A program made the position numbers and the translations under genes. 64,000 bases of DNA from Ostreococcus mediterraneus (taxonomy: Eukaryota > Chlorophyta > Mamiellophyceae > Mamiellales > Bathycoccaceae), in NCBI GenBank assembly GCA_012295225.1, contig WMKK01000016.1, positions 402,277 to 466,276 of the forward strand, in the 5' to 3' direction. The notes below the pieces were generated by a model. That model saw only the letters and a list, made by a program, of their open reading frames with translations. It did not search any database and was not told where the DNA came from. Shown here in pieces: positions 47,645-57,373 of this stretch. Within the stretch, counting starts at the first letter, position 1, and every line of letters starts with the position of its first letter.

Positions 47645-47741
47645 GACGCGCGCTCCGACGCACGGCGCCGCGTCGCGCCAACGTACGCGACGGTGCGTGC
47701 CGTGCCACCGCCGTCGTCGTCGTCGTCGCTGACATCATCAT
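46755..47741 (-). CDS. Atypical SDR / NAD(P)H-binding plastid protein
   Basis: 328 aa. Starting MMMSATTTTTAVARHAPS, the first 48 residues form a transit peptide with a poly-Thr run encoded by a GTC-type repeat. The Rossmann fold follows: TVVVVGANGKTGAACVEYL (GxxGxxG variant), AKAVIFAASQS, VERFVIVSSGAVSKPA and YTVVRPGGLTEDP. This is the pattern of the NAD(P)-binding atypical SDRs related to TIC62, HCF173 and plastid Ycf39-type proteins. These act in plastid redox sensing or photosystem assembly. The canonical YxxxK is absent, so dehydrogenase activity is doubtful. It shares a 48-bp spacer with phytyl ester synthase. Confidence 0.8.
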
Positions 47742-47766
47742 CGTCGTCGTCGTCGTCGTCGTCGCA

Positions 47767-47780
47767 GAGTGACGTCACTC
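47767..47780. promoter_or_regulatory. 14-bp palindrome with TGACGTCA core in a 48-bp divergent spacer
   Basis: GAGTGACGTCACTC is its own reverse complement. TGACGTCA is the classic CRE / C-box site bound by bZIP factors. The site is 25 bp from the minus-strand ATG and 9 bp from the plus-strand ATG, so it lies within or against both leaders. Its use as a shared element for two plastid genes is inferred. Confidence 0.55.
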
Positions 47781-47789
47781 CGTTACACG

Positions 47790-50129
47790 ATGCCGTCGGT
47801 ATCGACGACGACCGCGAGTGTTGGTCGATGTCGCGGCGCGGCGACAGCGGTGCGCGACGAACGCGTTCGCGCGCGCGCCACGAATCGCCGAACGCGTAGG
47901 CACGGGTGCAGCGCGACGAATGCGAATGCGAATGCGAATGCGAGTCGTGTGAGAGAACAAGATGATTTCATGGCGCTCGCATCCGCAATGGGACGCGGGG
48001 CGTCGACGACGCGCGCGTCGACGTCGCGTGATGCGACTGATGCTAGTAGCACTCGTGAGTTTCGTGGCGATGGCGTGAATGATGCGAGTAGTAAGCGCGT
48101 GTCGTTGCGAGACGTGCTGGACGGCGCGAGCGGACCGCCGAGGATGTTTTCGCCGATGGCTGGGCGTCGACGGGACCACCGCGCGGATGGCGGGCGGCGG
48201 CCGCTCGCGGTGTATTTACCCGGGTTAGATGGCACTGGGTTCAGTGCGTCGTCGCAGTTTGATACCATTGCGCGCGCTGGGTTTGATCTCGTGGCGTTGA
48301 ATATCCCCGTGAGCGACCGGTCGAGCGTGTTCGAGTTGGTGGACAACGTGACGGCGTATTTAGACGCTCGCATCGCGGAGAATGATTTCAACGGTGAGAG
48401 CGTGAATGGCGCTGGGTCTTCGGATGTATATTTGATTGGAGAGTCCATGGGTGGCATGCTCGCGCTTTGCGTCGCGGCGTCGAGACCGGATTTAATCAAG
48501 CGATTAATCTTGGTCAATCCCGCGAGTTCATTCGACAAGAGCGTGTGGCCCACGCTCGGTCCGGCGCTGCCATCCATTCCAAACGAGTTGTGGAACGCGG
48601 TGCCTTTCGCTCTCGCACCGGTATTGATTGATCCCGTGCGAATGGCGCGAGGGATGATGGATAAAATGATGGAAACGCCGTCGGATGATCCGCTCGGGTC
48701 TCTCGTCGCCGGCGCGGAGGAGCTCATGGGATTGATTCCCGCGCTTGGCGCCTTGTCGGAAATTATCCCCCGCGAAACGTTGGCGCACCGCTTGGAAATC
48801 TTGCGCGAAGGATGTGAATACTTAAATGACAACGACTACGAGCGATTGACGACGATTAACGTGCCCACGCTCGTGGTGGCGAGCGAGAACGACAATCTCA
48901 TTCCGAGCTTGACTGAGAGCTCGCGTCTCAAGGCGTTTTTACCGAATTGCAAGGTGGAAGTGTTGAAGGGCGCGTCGCACGCGGCGTTGCAAGAACCAGG
49001 TGTAGATTTGATGGAAATCGCCCGTCGCAACGGCGTGCTTCCGCGCACGGCGGACGAACTGGCAATGACGCGCGATGTGAAATTTGATCCACCTTCGCGA
49101 GCAGATTTAGAGCGCGCGCGCGAATCTCTCGCCGGTTTGCGCGCGTTGACGTCGCCGGTATTCTTCAGCACTCGTCCGGATGGGAAAATTGTTCGTGGAT
49201 TGGATGCTGTTCCAATCCGCCAACGCGGTTCGCGACCAATTTTGCTCGTAGGTAACCACCAAACGTTGGCGCCTGATCTCGGATTTCTCATCGACCAATT
49301 CATCGAAGAGAAGGGTGTGTGCATTCGCGGTCTCGCACATCCTGTAGTCGCTCGAGGAGGCGGTGGATTTGGTGGTGACACCGATGGTGACGAAAGCAAC
49401 ATGCCTCAGAGCTTTGACGACATGTTGCGCGGCGCGCTGAAAGGAACTCCGCTCGAGGCTGCGTTGCCGCGACGTGAGCCGAAGCCACCGCGCAACAATC
49501 GCGCGATGACCATGGGCGGTCTCGGTAGCTTTACGTCGTTTGGCGCCGTTCCGGTGAGTGGGATGAACTTCTTTCGTTTAATGAAGCAAGGCGAAACGGT
49601 GTTGCTCTTCCCTGGTGGTGTGCGTGAAGCATTCAAGCGAAAGAATGAATTGTACGAATTGTTCTGGCCGAGCAAGCCAGAATTCGTCCGAATGGCGGCA
49701 AAGTTTGACGCCATCATCGTACCTTTTGCCGCTGTCGGCGCTGAAGATTCGTTTGACATCGTGCAAGACGCCGATGACTTGTTAAACGGCGTATTCGGCG
49801 AATCCGTGCGTGAGCGCGCCAACAAGATGCCCAAGGCTCGCGTGAATGACGATTTCCGCGACGACGAAGAACTTTTCATTCAACCCGTTGCCGTGCCCAA
49901 AATCCCCGAGCGCTTTTACTTTCGCTTCATGGCACCGATTGATTTATCCGACGTCGACTTGGATGACGAAGAAAGCGTCAAGGCTGTGTACGCAAATGTC
50001 AAGAATGAAGTCGCGAGCGGCATCGAATACCTCCGCGCAAAGCGCGCGTCGGATCCATTCAAAGACCTCGCCCCGCGTTTGCTCTACGAACGCGCCACGT
50101 CCGCGCAGGCGCCTACATTCGTCCCATAA
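47790..50129 (+). CDS. Phytyl ester synthase / diacylglycerol acyltransferase-type plastid acyltransferase (PES family)
   Basis: 779 aa. The transit peptide includes an NANANANAN run from a 6-bp tandem (about 47918-47942). The N-terminal alpha/beta-hydrolase part has YLPGLDGTGFSA and the nucleophile elbow GESMGG (Ser219). The C-terminal part is an acyltransferase domain: LLVGNHQTLAPDLGFLID, a glycerol-acyltransferase-like block, then VLLFPGGVREAFKRKNEL and FDAIIVPFAAVGAEDSF. Both halves together are the plant PES1/PES2 design, which re-esterifies phytol and fatty acids from chlorophyll and galactolipid breakdown in plastoglobules and also makes triacylglycerol. Length and order are normal for the family. 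It is divergent from the atypical SDR gene. Confidence 0.9.
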   Translation: MPSVSTTTASVGRCRGAATAVRDERVRARATNRRTRRHGCSATNANANANASRVREQDDFMALASAMGRGASTTRASTSRDATDASSTREFRGDGVNDASSKRVSLRDVLDGASGPPRMFSPMAGRRRDHRADGGRRPLAVYLPGLDGTGFSASSQFDTIARAGFDLVALNIPVSDRSSVFELVDNVTAYLDARIAENDFNGESVNGAGSSDVYLIGESMGGMLALCVAASRPDLIKRLILVNPASSFDKSVWPTLGPALPSIPNELWNAVPFALAPVLIDPVRMARGMMDKMMETPSDDPLGSLVAGAEELMGLIPALGALSEIIPRETLAHRLEILREGCEYLNDNDYERLTTINVPTLVVASENDNLIPSLTESSRLKAFLPNCKVEVLKGASHAALQEPGVDLMEIARRNGVLPRTADELAMTRDVKFDPPSRADLERARESLAGLRALTSPVFFSTRPDGKIVRGLDAVPIRQRGSRPILLVGNHQTLAPDLGFLIDQFIEEKGVCIRGLAHPVVARGGGGFGGDTDGDESNMPQSFDDMLRGALKGTPLEAALPRREPKPPRNNRAMTMGGLGSFTSFGAVPVSGMNFFRLMKQGETVLLFPGGVREAFKRKNELYELFWPSKPEFVRMAAKFDAIIVPFAAVGAEDSFDIVQDADDLLNGVFGESVRERANKMPKARVNDDFRDDEELFIQPVAVPKIPERFYFRFMAPIDLSDVDLDDEESVKAVYANVKNEVASGIEYLRAKRASDPFKDLAPRLLYERATSAQAPTFVP

Positions 50130-50306
50130 TTCTCTTTCGTCATCGTTGTAACAACAAAGATACGCCGCATTATTCGTACACGCGCGAGTATATTCACGCC
50201 GGGCCGCTGACGTCTTGATGCACGTTTTGAACACCCAAAACAACTGAAACGCGCCACAGTTCTCGACGTGGTCGAGTCGCGTCGACGGCGACGAGCGTCG
50301 ACGGCG

Positions 50307-51833
50307 ATGGCCGCCATGGATGCAGATGAGCACACACCTCTGCGACACCCACACGACGCATCCATGACGCACGACGCGCCGTCGACGGCGACGACGTCGT
50401 CACGACGATTCGGCGCGTCTTTCGTGTTGCGCGCGATCGTCACCGCGACGTTGGCGGCGTGCATGTTTGATGGCTCTGGACGCGCGTATAAGAGATATGC
50501 GTACGGCGTGAGTGCGGGTGACGACGCGGTGGCTTTGACGAAGCGCGAATACGGCGATGGTGCGCGAGACAAGTTGCGCGAGTTGCGTTGGACGCCGACG
50601 CAAGGATTTTTCTTGGTCGGAGGCGACGGGTGGTTTTGTAAGTCTTGGTTTGGGAATTCGAACTTTGATACCAAGGCGCGTGATGCTATTCGTGAAAGCG
50701 TGAAGCGATACTTTCCTTCTCGCATAGCGAGCGATGCGAAGCCGTTCAGCGTGTTGTTTACTACGGCGGATTTACCGTGGACGCCTTGCGCGAATCGAGA
50801 GTACGCCCGCGCGCGCTGTCATTTTGATCAGTGGGTACCGATTATCTCGTTCGGTTCTACGCCACGCGACGCGTCACTGTTGCCGGCGATACGGCCCGGG
50901 CCGTTGGTGACGTTGCTTGATTGTTACACCGATCGAATCAATGAACCGCCGCTCGTGGAGGGACAGGCGTACAACGAAACGCCGAGCTGTGGATTTTTAA
51001 ATTTCTTTCCAGATGGTTTGAAATATAGCGCTATGGACAAGTGCGAAGCGAACTCGAACGATCCAGCGTGTTCACCATACCAGCGTGGGTTGTTCACGCT
51101 CGATGCCACAGATGATGCGTCGAAATATGTGTGGGCCGAGCTCATTCCAAAGGTGTTTTGGCGCGGGAACGACTTCACGTATTTGAACGAGTATTACGAG
51201 GATTGGCGTCCGGCGAGCGAGGTTTATTTGGATAAAGTTTCTAAGAGTGCGAATGCTAGCGAAACGATGCAGACGATGATTGATAATTTTGGTTTAGGTC
51301 CGCGGGGGCGCGCGGTGTTTCTGTCCAAACTCAACCCAAGGCTCATCGACGCCAAGTTTTTTGACTGGGGCGGTTTCACCAACAAGGGTAACCGTCACGC
51401 GCTCGGCGAGAAACTTGGCGTCGATGCTGCGGTGCGTACGACGGAAGAATCCATTGCGCGATTCAAATATCAGCTCGATCTTGCTGGCGTAGGAGGTACC
51501 ACGTGGACGGGGACGATTTCCAAGTTGAGTATGCCCGGCGTGTTGCTCCATCACGAGAGCGCGACGATGGATTCGTACTTTGAAACCCTGAAACCAAACG
51601 TGCATTACGTGGCTGTAGATTTAGACTTGCGTAATTTGGCGGAAAAAGTCAAGTGGCTAGAAGATAATCCAGAGAGTGCGATGGAAATAGCTCAAAACGC
51701 GCACAAATGGGTGCAATGGTTTCGTAAAGTGAGCGTCTTAATCGGCTACAACCACGAGAAGCTCGTGTCGCCACTGCGAGAAATCATCGACCCGAACGAC
51801 GAGCACTATTTGAATAACATATCTTCCACTTAG
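50307..51833 (+). CDS. Glycosyltransferase family 90 (CAP10/POGLUT-like), type II membrane protein
   Basis: 508 aa from the first ATG. A short cytosolic N-terminus leads to a membrane anchor (FVLRAIVTATLAACMF), then a luminal catalytic region. GT90 features are VFWRGNDFTY, the region IDAKFFDWGGFTNKGNR, FKYQLDLAGVGGTTWTGTIS (nucleotide-sugar site), and SMPGVLLHHES before NVHYVAVDLDLRNL and AQNAHKWVQWF. GT90 enzymes add glucose or xylose to proteins (POGLUT) or xylose to capsule glycans (CAP10). The acceptor is unknown. A Golgi location is inferred from topology. Confidence 0.85.
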   Translation: MAAMDADEHTPLRHPHDASMTHDAPSTATTSSRRFGASFVLRAIVTATLAACMFDGSGRAYKRYAYGVSAGDDAVALTKREYGDGARDKLRELRWTPTQGFFLVGGDGWFCKSWFGNSNFDTKARDAIRESVKRYFPSRIASDAKPFSVLFTTADLPWTPCANREYARARCHFDQWVPIISFGSTPRDASLLPAIRPGPLVTLLDCYTDRINEPPLVEGQAYNETPSCGFLNFFPDGLKYSAMDKCEANSNDPACSPYQRGLFTLDATDDASKYVWAELIPKVFWRGNDFTYLNEYYEDWRPASEVYLDKVSKSANASETMQTMIDNFGLGPRGRAVFLSKLNPRLIDAKFFDWGGFTNKGNRHALGEKLGVDAAVRTTEESIARFKYQLDLAGVGGTTWTGTISKLSMPGVLLHHESATMDSYFETLKPNVHYVAVDLDLRNLAEKVKWLEDNPESAMEIAQNAHKWVQWFRKVSVLIGYNHEKLVSPLREIIDPNDEHYLNNISST

Positions 51834-52010
51834 TCACCGGTAACGGTACCGGTAGGCGTGTAATTAATATCACACGAAGTCACGCGTCTTCATCACCTCT
51901 CCGAAAGACGTCTCGATGCTGGGACACTCGGGCGACAGAGTGCGACGAACGACGACGCCTCGAAAGTACGCACGCTCCGACGACACGCGCGCACATACAC
52001 GACGGAGAAG

Positions 52011-52868
52011 ATGCCGTCGTCGTCGTCCACGTTTTCGTTCGACGGCACGAACAAGGTGGTCGTCGTCACGGGCGGTAACCGAGGCATCGGTGCGGGCATC
52101 GTGCACGCGTTTACCACGCCCTCGACATCGAACGCGCACGATGACGACGCTAATAGACACAATAATCGCCCTGTAAAACGGTGTTATGTCGTCGCACGAA
52201 GCGTCGAGGACGATGACGTGGAAGATGAACGCGTGCGCGCGTCTCGCGTTATTCACGTCAAGTGTGATTTATCCACAGCCGAAGGCGCAGAGAAAGTTAA
52301 GCGCGTCGTCGAACGCGTCGATGGCGATCACGGTGTGGACGTCCTCGTTCATAATTCAGGAACATCTTGGGGATCAGATTTAGAGACGCATTCCGATGAC
52401 GGTTTCCGGAAGACTTATGAGCTCAACGTCGTGGGAACGTTTCGATTGACGCGGGCGTTGTTAGGCGCTCTCACGCGCGCGTCCACACCTGAAGACCCGT
52501 CGCGGGTGATCATCATAGGAAGCATAGCGGGTATTTCGCCTCAAACGTATCCGACATTTAGCTATGACGCCAGTAAAGCGGCGTTACATCACTTGGCGAA
52601 GAAGCTCGCAGACGAGTTTGCGATGAAACGAAAGCTCAACATCACCGTCAATGTCGTCGCGCCTGGGTACGTGCCGACAAAAATGAGTAATCAATTATCA
52701 AAATATGGCGATTCTAGTGATGATATAGTGCGAAATGGCGTCCCGATGCGGCGCGCGGGAACGCCCGCGGATGTCGCCGGCGCCGTCGCTTTTTTCGCAT
52801 CGACTGCGTCGTCATGGGTCACTGGCGTTGTGCTACCAGTCGACGGTGGCTTTCTTGCCAAGTTGTAG
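52011..52868 (+). CDS. Classical short-chain dehydrogenase/reductase
   Basis: 285 aa. Cofactor motif TGGNRGIGAG near residue 20; NSG in place of NAG in VLVHNSGTSWG; IIIGSIAGISP carries the catalytic Ser, and FSYDASKAAL is the YxxxK box. C-terminal VNVVAPGYVPTKM and WVTGVVLPVDGGFL complete the fold. An insertion near 40-75 (HDDDANRHNNRPVKRC, EDDDVEDERV) lengthens the cofactor-binding loops. Substrate not determined; the C-terminal VDGG pattern is that of 3-oxoacyl reductase and sugar-alcohol type SDRs. No clear targeting signal. Confidence 0.85.
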   Translation: MPSSSSTFSFDGTNKVVVVTGGNRGIGAGIVHAFTTPSTSNAHDDDANRHNNRPVKRCYVVARSVEDDDVEDERVRASRVIHVKCDLSTAEGAEKVKRVVERVDGDHGVDVLVHNSGTSWGSDLETHSDDGFRKTYELNVVGTFRLTRALLGALTRASTPEDPSRVIIIGSIAGISPQTYPTFSYDASKAALHHLAKKLADEFAMKRKLNITVNVVAPGYVPTKMSNQLSKYGDSSDDIVRNGVPMRRAGTPADVAGAVAFFASTASSWVTGVVLPVDGGFLAKL

Positions 52869-52985
52869 TTGTGTTAGTCCTGTTATTGTAAAATTAGATT
52901 ACAATGAGTAGCCGTCCAGATGGAAAGTGGATACTAATGTGTCAAGCTATCTATATTATGCTGGACGGTGTCGTCATATTTTGTT

Positions 52986-53672
52986 TCAAGCGTCTTCGCG
53001 AGAGAGTTTGCGTTTCACACACTCCGCACTGAACGCGGTGTACTTTTTCAAAAAGGCACGTAATTCATTCATGCGCGTTTCGAGCTCTTGCAGCGAGCCC
53101 GGACCGGTGAATATCTTGACCAAGTCCTTGTTCACGCACAACTCGCGCAACGACTCACACGTAAGCTGGATCCCTTCTGCGCCGAGAGTGGACGATGAAC
53201 CTCGAAGCTTGTGCAATGCCGCGCGTGCACTGTCGTAGCCTTGATCCGTGCATTCATCTTGCCCAAGAATTTCTTTCAATTCATCCAACATGCCTTGAGA
53301 ATCGACGCAATACATGTCAATGATTTCTTGCATAAACTCGGGTTCAGCGTCGGTTTGCAATTCGAGAAGTTCGTTAAACTGTCCTCGGTTCAACAACACG
53401 TTTTTGGGATCGAACGCATACTGGTCCATGTCATTCATCTCTTTCAAGATGTCATCGTCGCTCATATCCGGAATGCGGGCTAAAAGTGCCTCTGTGGAGT
53501 TCTCGCCGTCGGCACCAGCCTCGTTCTCCTCGTTCTCCTCCTCCTCAACCGCCGCCGGCGTCTCCTCAGCCTTGGTGTCCTTTTCCTTCACATCCTCCGC
53601 CTTATCCGCATCGACGTCTTTCTCTGCGGCATCTTTAACATCTTGCGACTTTCGCGTCGATTGTCGCGTCAT
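52986..53672 (-). CDS. Histidine-containing phosphotransfer (HPt) protein with acidic N-terminal extension
   Basis: 228 aa from the ATG at 53670-53672 (complement). Residues 1-60 are charged and acidic (AAVEEEENEENEAG). Residues 95-220 are an HPt four-helix bundle of plant AHP type: QFNELLELQTDAEPEFMQEI, then the phosphoacceptor motif ALHKLRGSSSTLGAEGI with H154, then LTCESLRELCVNKD. These proteins relay phosphate between hybrid histidine kinases and response regulators. The HxxKG core is varied to HKLRG, as allowed in plants. The acidic extension is unusual for AHPs, which are normally about 150 aa. Convergent with the SDR gene. Confidence 0.85.
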   Translation of the reverse strand: MTRQSTRKSQDVKDAAEKDVDADKAEDVKEKDTKAEETPAAVEEEENEENEAGADGENSTEALLARIPDMSDDDILKEMNDMDQYAFDPKNVLLNRGQFNELLELQTDAEPEFMQEIIDMYCVDSQGMLDELKEILGQDECTDQGYDSARAALHKLRGSSSTLGAEGIQLTCESLRELCVNKDLVKIFTGPGSLQELETRMNELRAFLKKYTAFSAECVKRKLSREDA

Positions 53673-54358
53673 GTCTTCCGCGCACACTGGCGATACCGAC
53701 GCCTATACCTACGCCGCCCGAGTTGGATAGATATCCACTCGCCTCCTCGATCGAGTCTGGAACGCACAACTCGCGACGTCGGTCACTCCCAGCGCAGCGC
53801 GTCGTCGTCGTCGTCGTCGCTCGTCGTCGTCGCTCGTCGTCGCGGATAACGCCTATCGCGTGTCTCCTCGTGCGACTGTATCAACCGCCACGTCCGCGAC
53901 GCGAATCGGTTGGAGATATGGTTGGGTGGCGTCACCCGGTCCCGTTCGATCGAGCGCCGGCGCGCGGTCGTCGAGGCGGACGTCGAGTGCGCGTGCGCGT
54001 GGTGTTCGCAGCGACGCGCGCACTCGACGTCGACTGGTGAAACACGCGTGGGTGTGCTGAAGTGTCGACGCGCGACGTCCGACGTCCGACGTCCGACGGC
54101 GGACGGCGACGCCGATGGGGGCGCGATACGCTCTGGTGGTCCTGGTTTTACTATGGGTAAACAGTATGATAATGATGATGATGATGATGCATCGAGACAA
54201 TCCCAAAAACGCCGGTTCGGGGTGGATGTTTTTTGGGTTTGGATTTTGGGATTTTGGGATTTTGAAAAAGCGAAATGTACTCGTATGTGTATTGCTATAT
54301 GAGAGTCTATGAGAGTCGAATGCTGCTGGCGTCATCGCGCCAGCGCACGCGAAGACGC
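53673..54358. other. Intergenic region with simple repeats
   Basis: 686 bp between the HPt start and the SEN1-like stop. It contains GTC runs (about 53800-53845), a gacgtcc tandem (about 54067-54095), an ATG run (about 54170-54190) and T/G-rich gggattttgggatttt words (54235-54260). Frames present here have no recognisable domain. Confidence 0.5.
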
Positions 54359-57253
54359 TTACGATTTCGTCGCCGCTCGCCGCGCGCGAGTGCTGGCTTT
54401 TGCCGTCGTCGTCGTCGCGTCCTCCGCCTGCGTGAAGGCGTCGGCGGCTTCGTCGTTGCCGTCTTCGACGCCGCCGAGCATGTCGTCGTCGCCACCGACG
54501 ACGCCAGCGCCACCCTTTGTCGGTGCCTCTATGATGAGTTCGTCTTGAAAACCATCCTTTGAAAATCCATCCTTGGTTGATGCGGATAAGTTATTCACTC
54601 GCACAAACTCGGCGGCGCCCGTCCAGTTTGGATTGTGTACGTGATGATTTTGCGCGTGCGTTTCGCACAAATCCATGTCGTCATCGTTTACAACGAGCGA
54701 TGGTTGCTCGCCAACTTCGTATGCGTCATATTCATCTTCGTCTCCTGATAAATCGCCGTCGTCGTAATCTTTCGTGTGCTTGGCGAAGAAAGCATTGTAT
54801 GGCTTTGAAGTCTCCATCGCGCACTTGCGCCTGTACGCGCTCTGGACGAGGCCGCCCCAATTTTCATCCGATTTGATGCTTTCCGCCGCACCGAGGACAA
54901 ATAAGCTCGCCCGGGCGCGAGTCAAACCAACATTGATGCGGCGCTCATCGGCGACGAAACCCAATCCGCCGATGCTGCGGCCGCCAGGGCGCCGATGCGG
55001 CGCGCGCACGACTGAAAAGATGCAAATTTCCTTTTCGCGCCCCTGAAAGCCGTCAATCGTATTGACATCAATCATTTTCGCGCGGCTGCCTAGCTTTTCT
55101 TCGAGTCGTTTCCGAATGTTTCTCACTTGAGCCTTGTATGGAGATATAACAGCCACGTTTTCCTCTTCGGCAATTTCTGGGAAATGTTTAAACAACTGTT
55201 GAATAAGGCACACGGCGAAATCCGCTTCGTCGTCGTTGGCCCACGAATGCCCAGCAGTTTCGTATTCCTTGCCTTTGATGTCAAAGAACACGAATGGTCT
55301 GAACGGTCTAAACTTGTGCCACGGTCGCGACGTGAGCTTTAACATTCCAGGGCCATCGACGAGTTCGTCTTCGTAAAAGGTTTCCGAAGGAAATTGACGA
55401 ATTGCTGGGTGCATGCGGTATTGCGTTTTGAGCATGTGCACCGGATACGCGCTCATTTGCAAGCGCTTGAACATCGACATGTCGTATTTGTGGTCAACCG
55501 CGGTCGAGCTTAGTACGGTGGCGGGCAACTGTCGCGGATCTCCAACTAAAAACACCTGCTTCGCACCGTAGCACAAAGGCACGAGCGTCGAGGGTTCAAC
55601 CGCTTGCGCGGCTTCGTCGATAATCACGGCGTCAAACGGTTTGCTCATGCGCGCAAACATTCCAGACCCGGAAAATGACAAAGTACTGCACACCACCGTT
55701 GCTTCTTCTAATATCGCTTGCTTCAATCGATCGCGTTCAATTGCAGCCTCAAATTTTCGAACAGCGTCGCCGTGCGCGCCCATTTCGCCGACGCGCTGCG
55801 CGACGAGTTCTTCCATGGACACTGATTGCACAGAATGGTGCACGCTCACACCGACACGAACGATAGTGGGCGAATACGTCGACCCTGAGCCATCGATGAG
55901 GCCATTTTGAATGATTCTCAACACGATCTCGTCAAGGGCTGAATTCGATGGCGCGCAAACCAGAATTTTCAATCGTTTGTACGCGTCAGATCCCAGGAGG
56001 TGCGCCTGCTGCGTCTGTGGCGCCGCCGGCACTCTCGCGCTCGTGATACTTTCACTACTCGGACGACCGCCGTGCGTTCCATGGAATGTCTTATTCTGTG
56101 CAACTAACGGTGGTGCATCGCGAGGATTTGACACACCAGCGAGCCAAGGTGACGCGCGCGCCCATTCTGTCTTTTTCTCCTCCAACGTAAGATGCGTCGA
56201 CGCGGCTCGCATTCTCGCATACGATTCAAAATCCACGTGCGTTCTCGAGCCCGAGCTCGGTGTGGAATGTAGCAACACCGATAATAGCGACAAAATCGTA
56301 CGCGTTTTCCCTGTACCAGGTGGACCTTGAATCAGCACGAGAGGGTCGCGATTCAGCGCCGCGCCCAAAGCCTTTACTTGCGAGTCGTTGTACGCGTGCT
56401 CGATTTCTCTCTTCAAGCCATCGGGCATTGTCCACGCATTCTTGGACGTTGCCGCTTCCACCGCTTCCGTGGGCTTGGCTTTGAGAATCGTCGACGCGTA
56501 CGGAAGAGCTGGAAAAGCGTGAATAGCGAGCCATTCGCGCGTCACGGTGGAGAGGTTGGCCAAATTTTTCAAGTGCCATCGTTGCCCTTTAACGGCGGTT
56601 AACGCGTTACGCACAGTTCTGAAACGCTTATAGTCGTGCTCGCTGTGCTTTCCCGATTTCGCGTTGCCGTCATCCGATTTTGATCGCTTCGCCGAATCAC
56701 GTCGCGCCTCTGCACTCGACGCGTCCGGCAAATGCAATCGTACGATGAGCACGTTTTTTGCGTCTCGCCCTTCAACCACCCCGAGCGCGTGCGCCTCTCT
56801 CGCCTTTTCATACGCCGCCTCGTCGTTCGAGTCATCCACGCACGCGCGTGAAAGCAAAACAAGATCATTATCATGGAATTCACTCGCATCCGTGTCTACG
56901 AGAGCAAATTTGGCGCTATGAAACTCCTCCGCGCGCGAGACGTCGACGACGCCGCAAACTCTGCTCCTTCGCTCCTTTTCATCATCCTCCCCTCGACGAA
57001 CGATCGCCGCAGCTTCTTCCAATAACAACGGTTCATACGTTTCCACGTATTCCCTCGCCGACGTAAACGTCAGCGGTACGTCCACGCATCGCACGTGATG
57101 TGCCGTAGACGACGTCGCATCTCTGGTGGCGGCGGTCGCCGCGTCCCCATCGTCATCCTCGCGTTCGCCCTCCCCGGCGCCGCGTATGGCAAAGTAATCC
57201 CACGCCAACACCCGGCGCTGGAGCGAACTTAAATGACTTTCCACGTGATTCAT
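54359..57253 (-). CDS. SEN1/senataxin-like SF1B RNA-DNA helicase
   Basis: 964 aa from the ATG at 57251-57253 (complement); the frame upstream begins only with GTG. The N-terminal 290 residues include a SEN1-type beta-barrel region. Helicase motifs are Walker A IQGPPGTGKTRTI (310-317), IIDEAAQAVEPSTLVPL, LVGDPRQLPATV, QYRMHPAIRQFPSE, SPYKAQVRNIRKRLE, DVNTIDGFQGREKEI and RRINVGLTRARASLFVLG. This is the Upf1-like branch closest to Sen1 and plant MAGATAMA3. Sen1-type helicases resolve R-loops and terminate transcription. The last 130 residues are acidic, then Ala/Thr/Arg-rich. An insert between motifs I and II holds a Ser/His-rich loop. Divergent from the ankyrin gene by 120 bp. Confidence 0.9.
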   Translation of the reverse strand: MNHVESHLSSLQRRVLAWDYFAIRGAGEGEREDDDGDAATAATRDATSSTAHHVRCVDVPLTFTSAREYVETYEPLLLEEAAAIVRRGEDDEKERRSRVCGVVDVSRAEEFHSAKFALVDTDASEFHDNDLVLLSRACVDDSNDEAAYEKAREAHALGVVEGRDAKNVLIVRLHLPDASSAEARRDSAKRSKSDDGNAKSGKHSEHDYKRFRTVRNALTAVKGQRWHLKNLANLSTVTREWLAIHAFPALPYASTILKAKPTEAVEAATSKNAWTMPDGLKREIEHAYNDSQVKALGAALNRDPLVLIQGPPGTGKTRTILSLLSVLLHSTPSSGSRTHVDFESYARMRAASTHLTLEEKKTEWARASPWLAGVSNPRDAPPLVAQNKTFHGTHGGRPSSESITSARVPAAPQTQQAHLLGSDAYKRLKILVCAPSNSALDEIVLRIIQNGLIDGSGSTYSPTIVRVGVSVHHSVQSVSMEELVAQRVGEMGAHGDAVRKFEAAIERDRLKQAILEEATVVCSTLSFSGSGMFARMSKPFDAVIIDEAAQAVEPSTLVPLCYGAKQVFLVGDPRQLPATVLSSTAVDHKYDMSMFKRLQMSAYPVHMLKTQYRMHPAIRQFPSETFYEDELVDGPGMLKLTSRPWHKFRPFRPFVFFDIKGKEYETAGHSWANDDEADFAVCLIQQLFKHFPEIAEEENVAVISPYKAQVRNIRKRLEEKLGSRAKMIDVNTIDGFQGREKEICIFSVVRAPHRRPGGRSIGGLGFVADERRINVGLTRARASLFVLGAAESIKSDENWGGLVQSAYRRKCAMETSKPYNAFFAKHTKDYDDGDLSGDEDEYDAYEVGEQPSLVVNDDDMDLCETHAQNHHVHNPNWTGAAEFVRVNNLSASTKDGFSKDGFQDELIIEAPTKGGAGVVGGDDDMLGGVEDGNDEAADAFTQAEDATTTTAKASTRARRAATKS

Positions 57254-57373
57254 CAATAAATCCTCGCGACGCCCACCGCGGCGCACTGTGTGGTGGCATC
57301 AATGCGGTGACAGCCGCCCTCGAGGACGTCGTCACTCGTCGCACGACCACGACTGACGACTGACGATCGATCG

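Noticed and set aside
53673-54358. Frames in the spacer between the HPt and SEN1-like genes
   Set aside because: Arg-rich or simple-repeat translations without domains; the region looks like promoter plus simple repeats.
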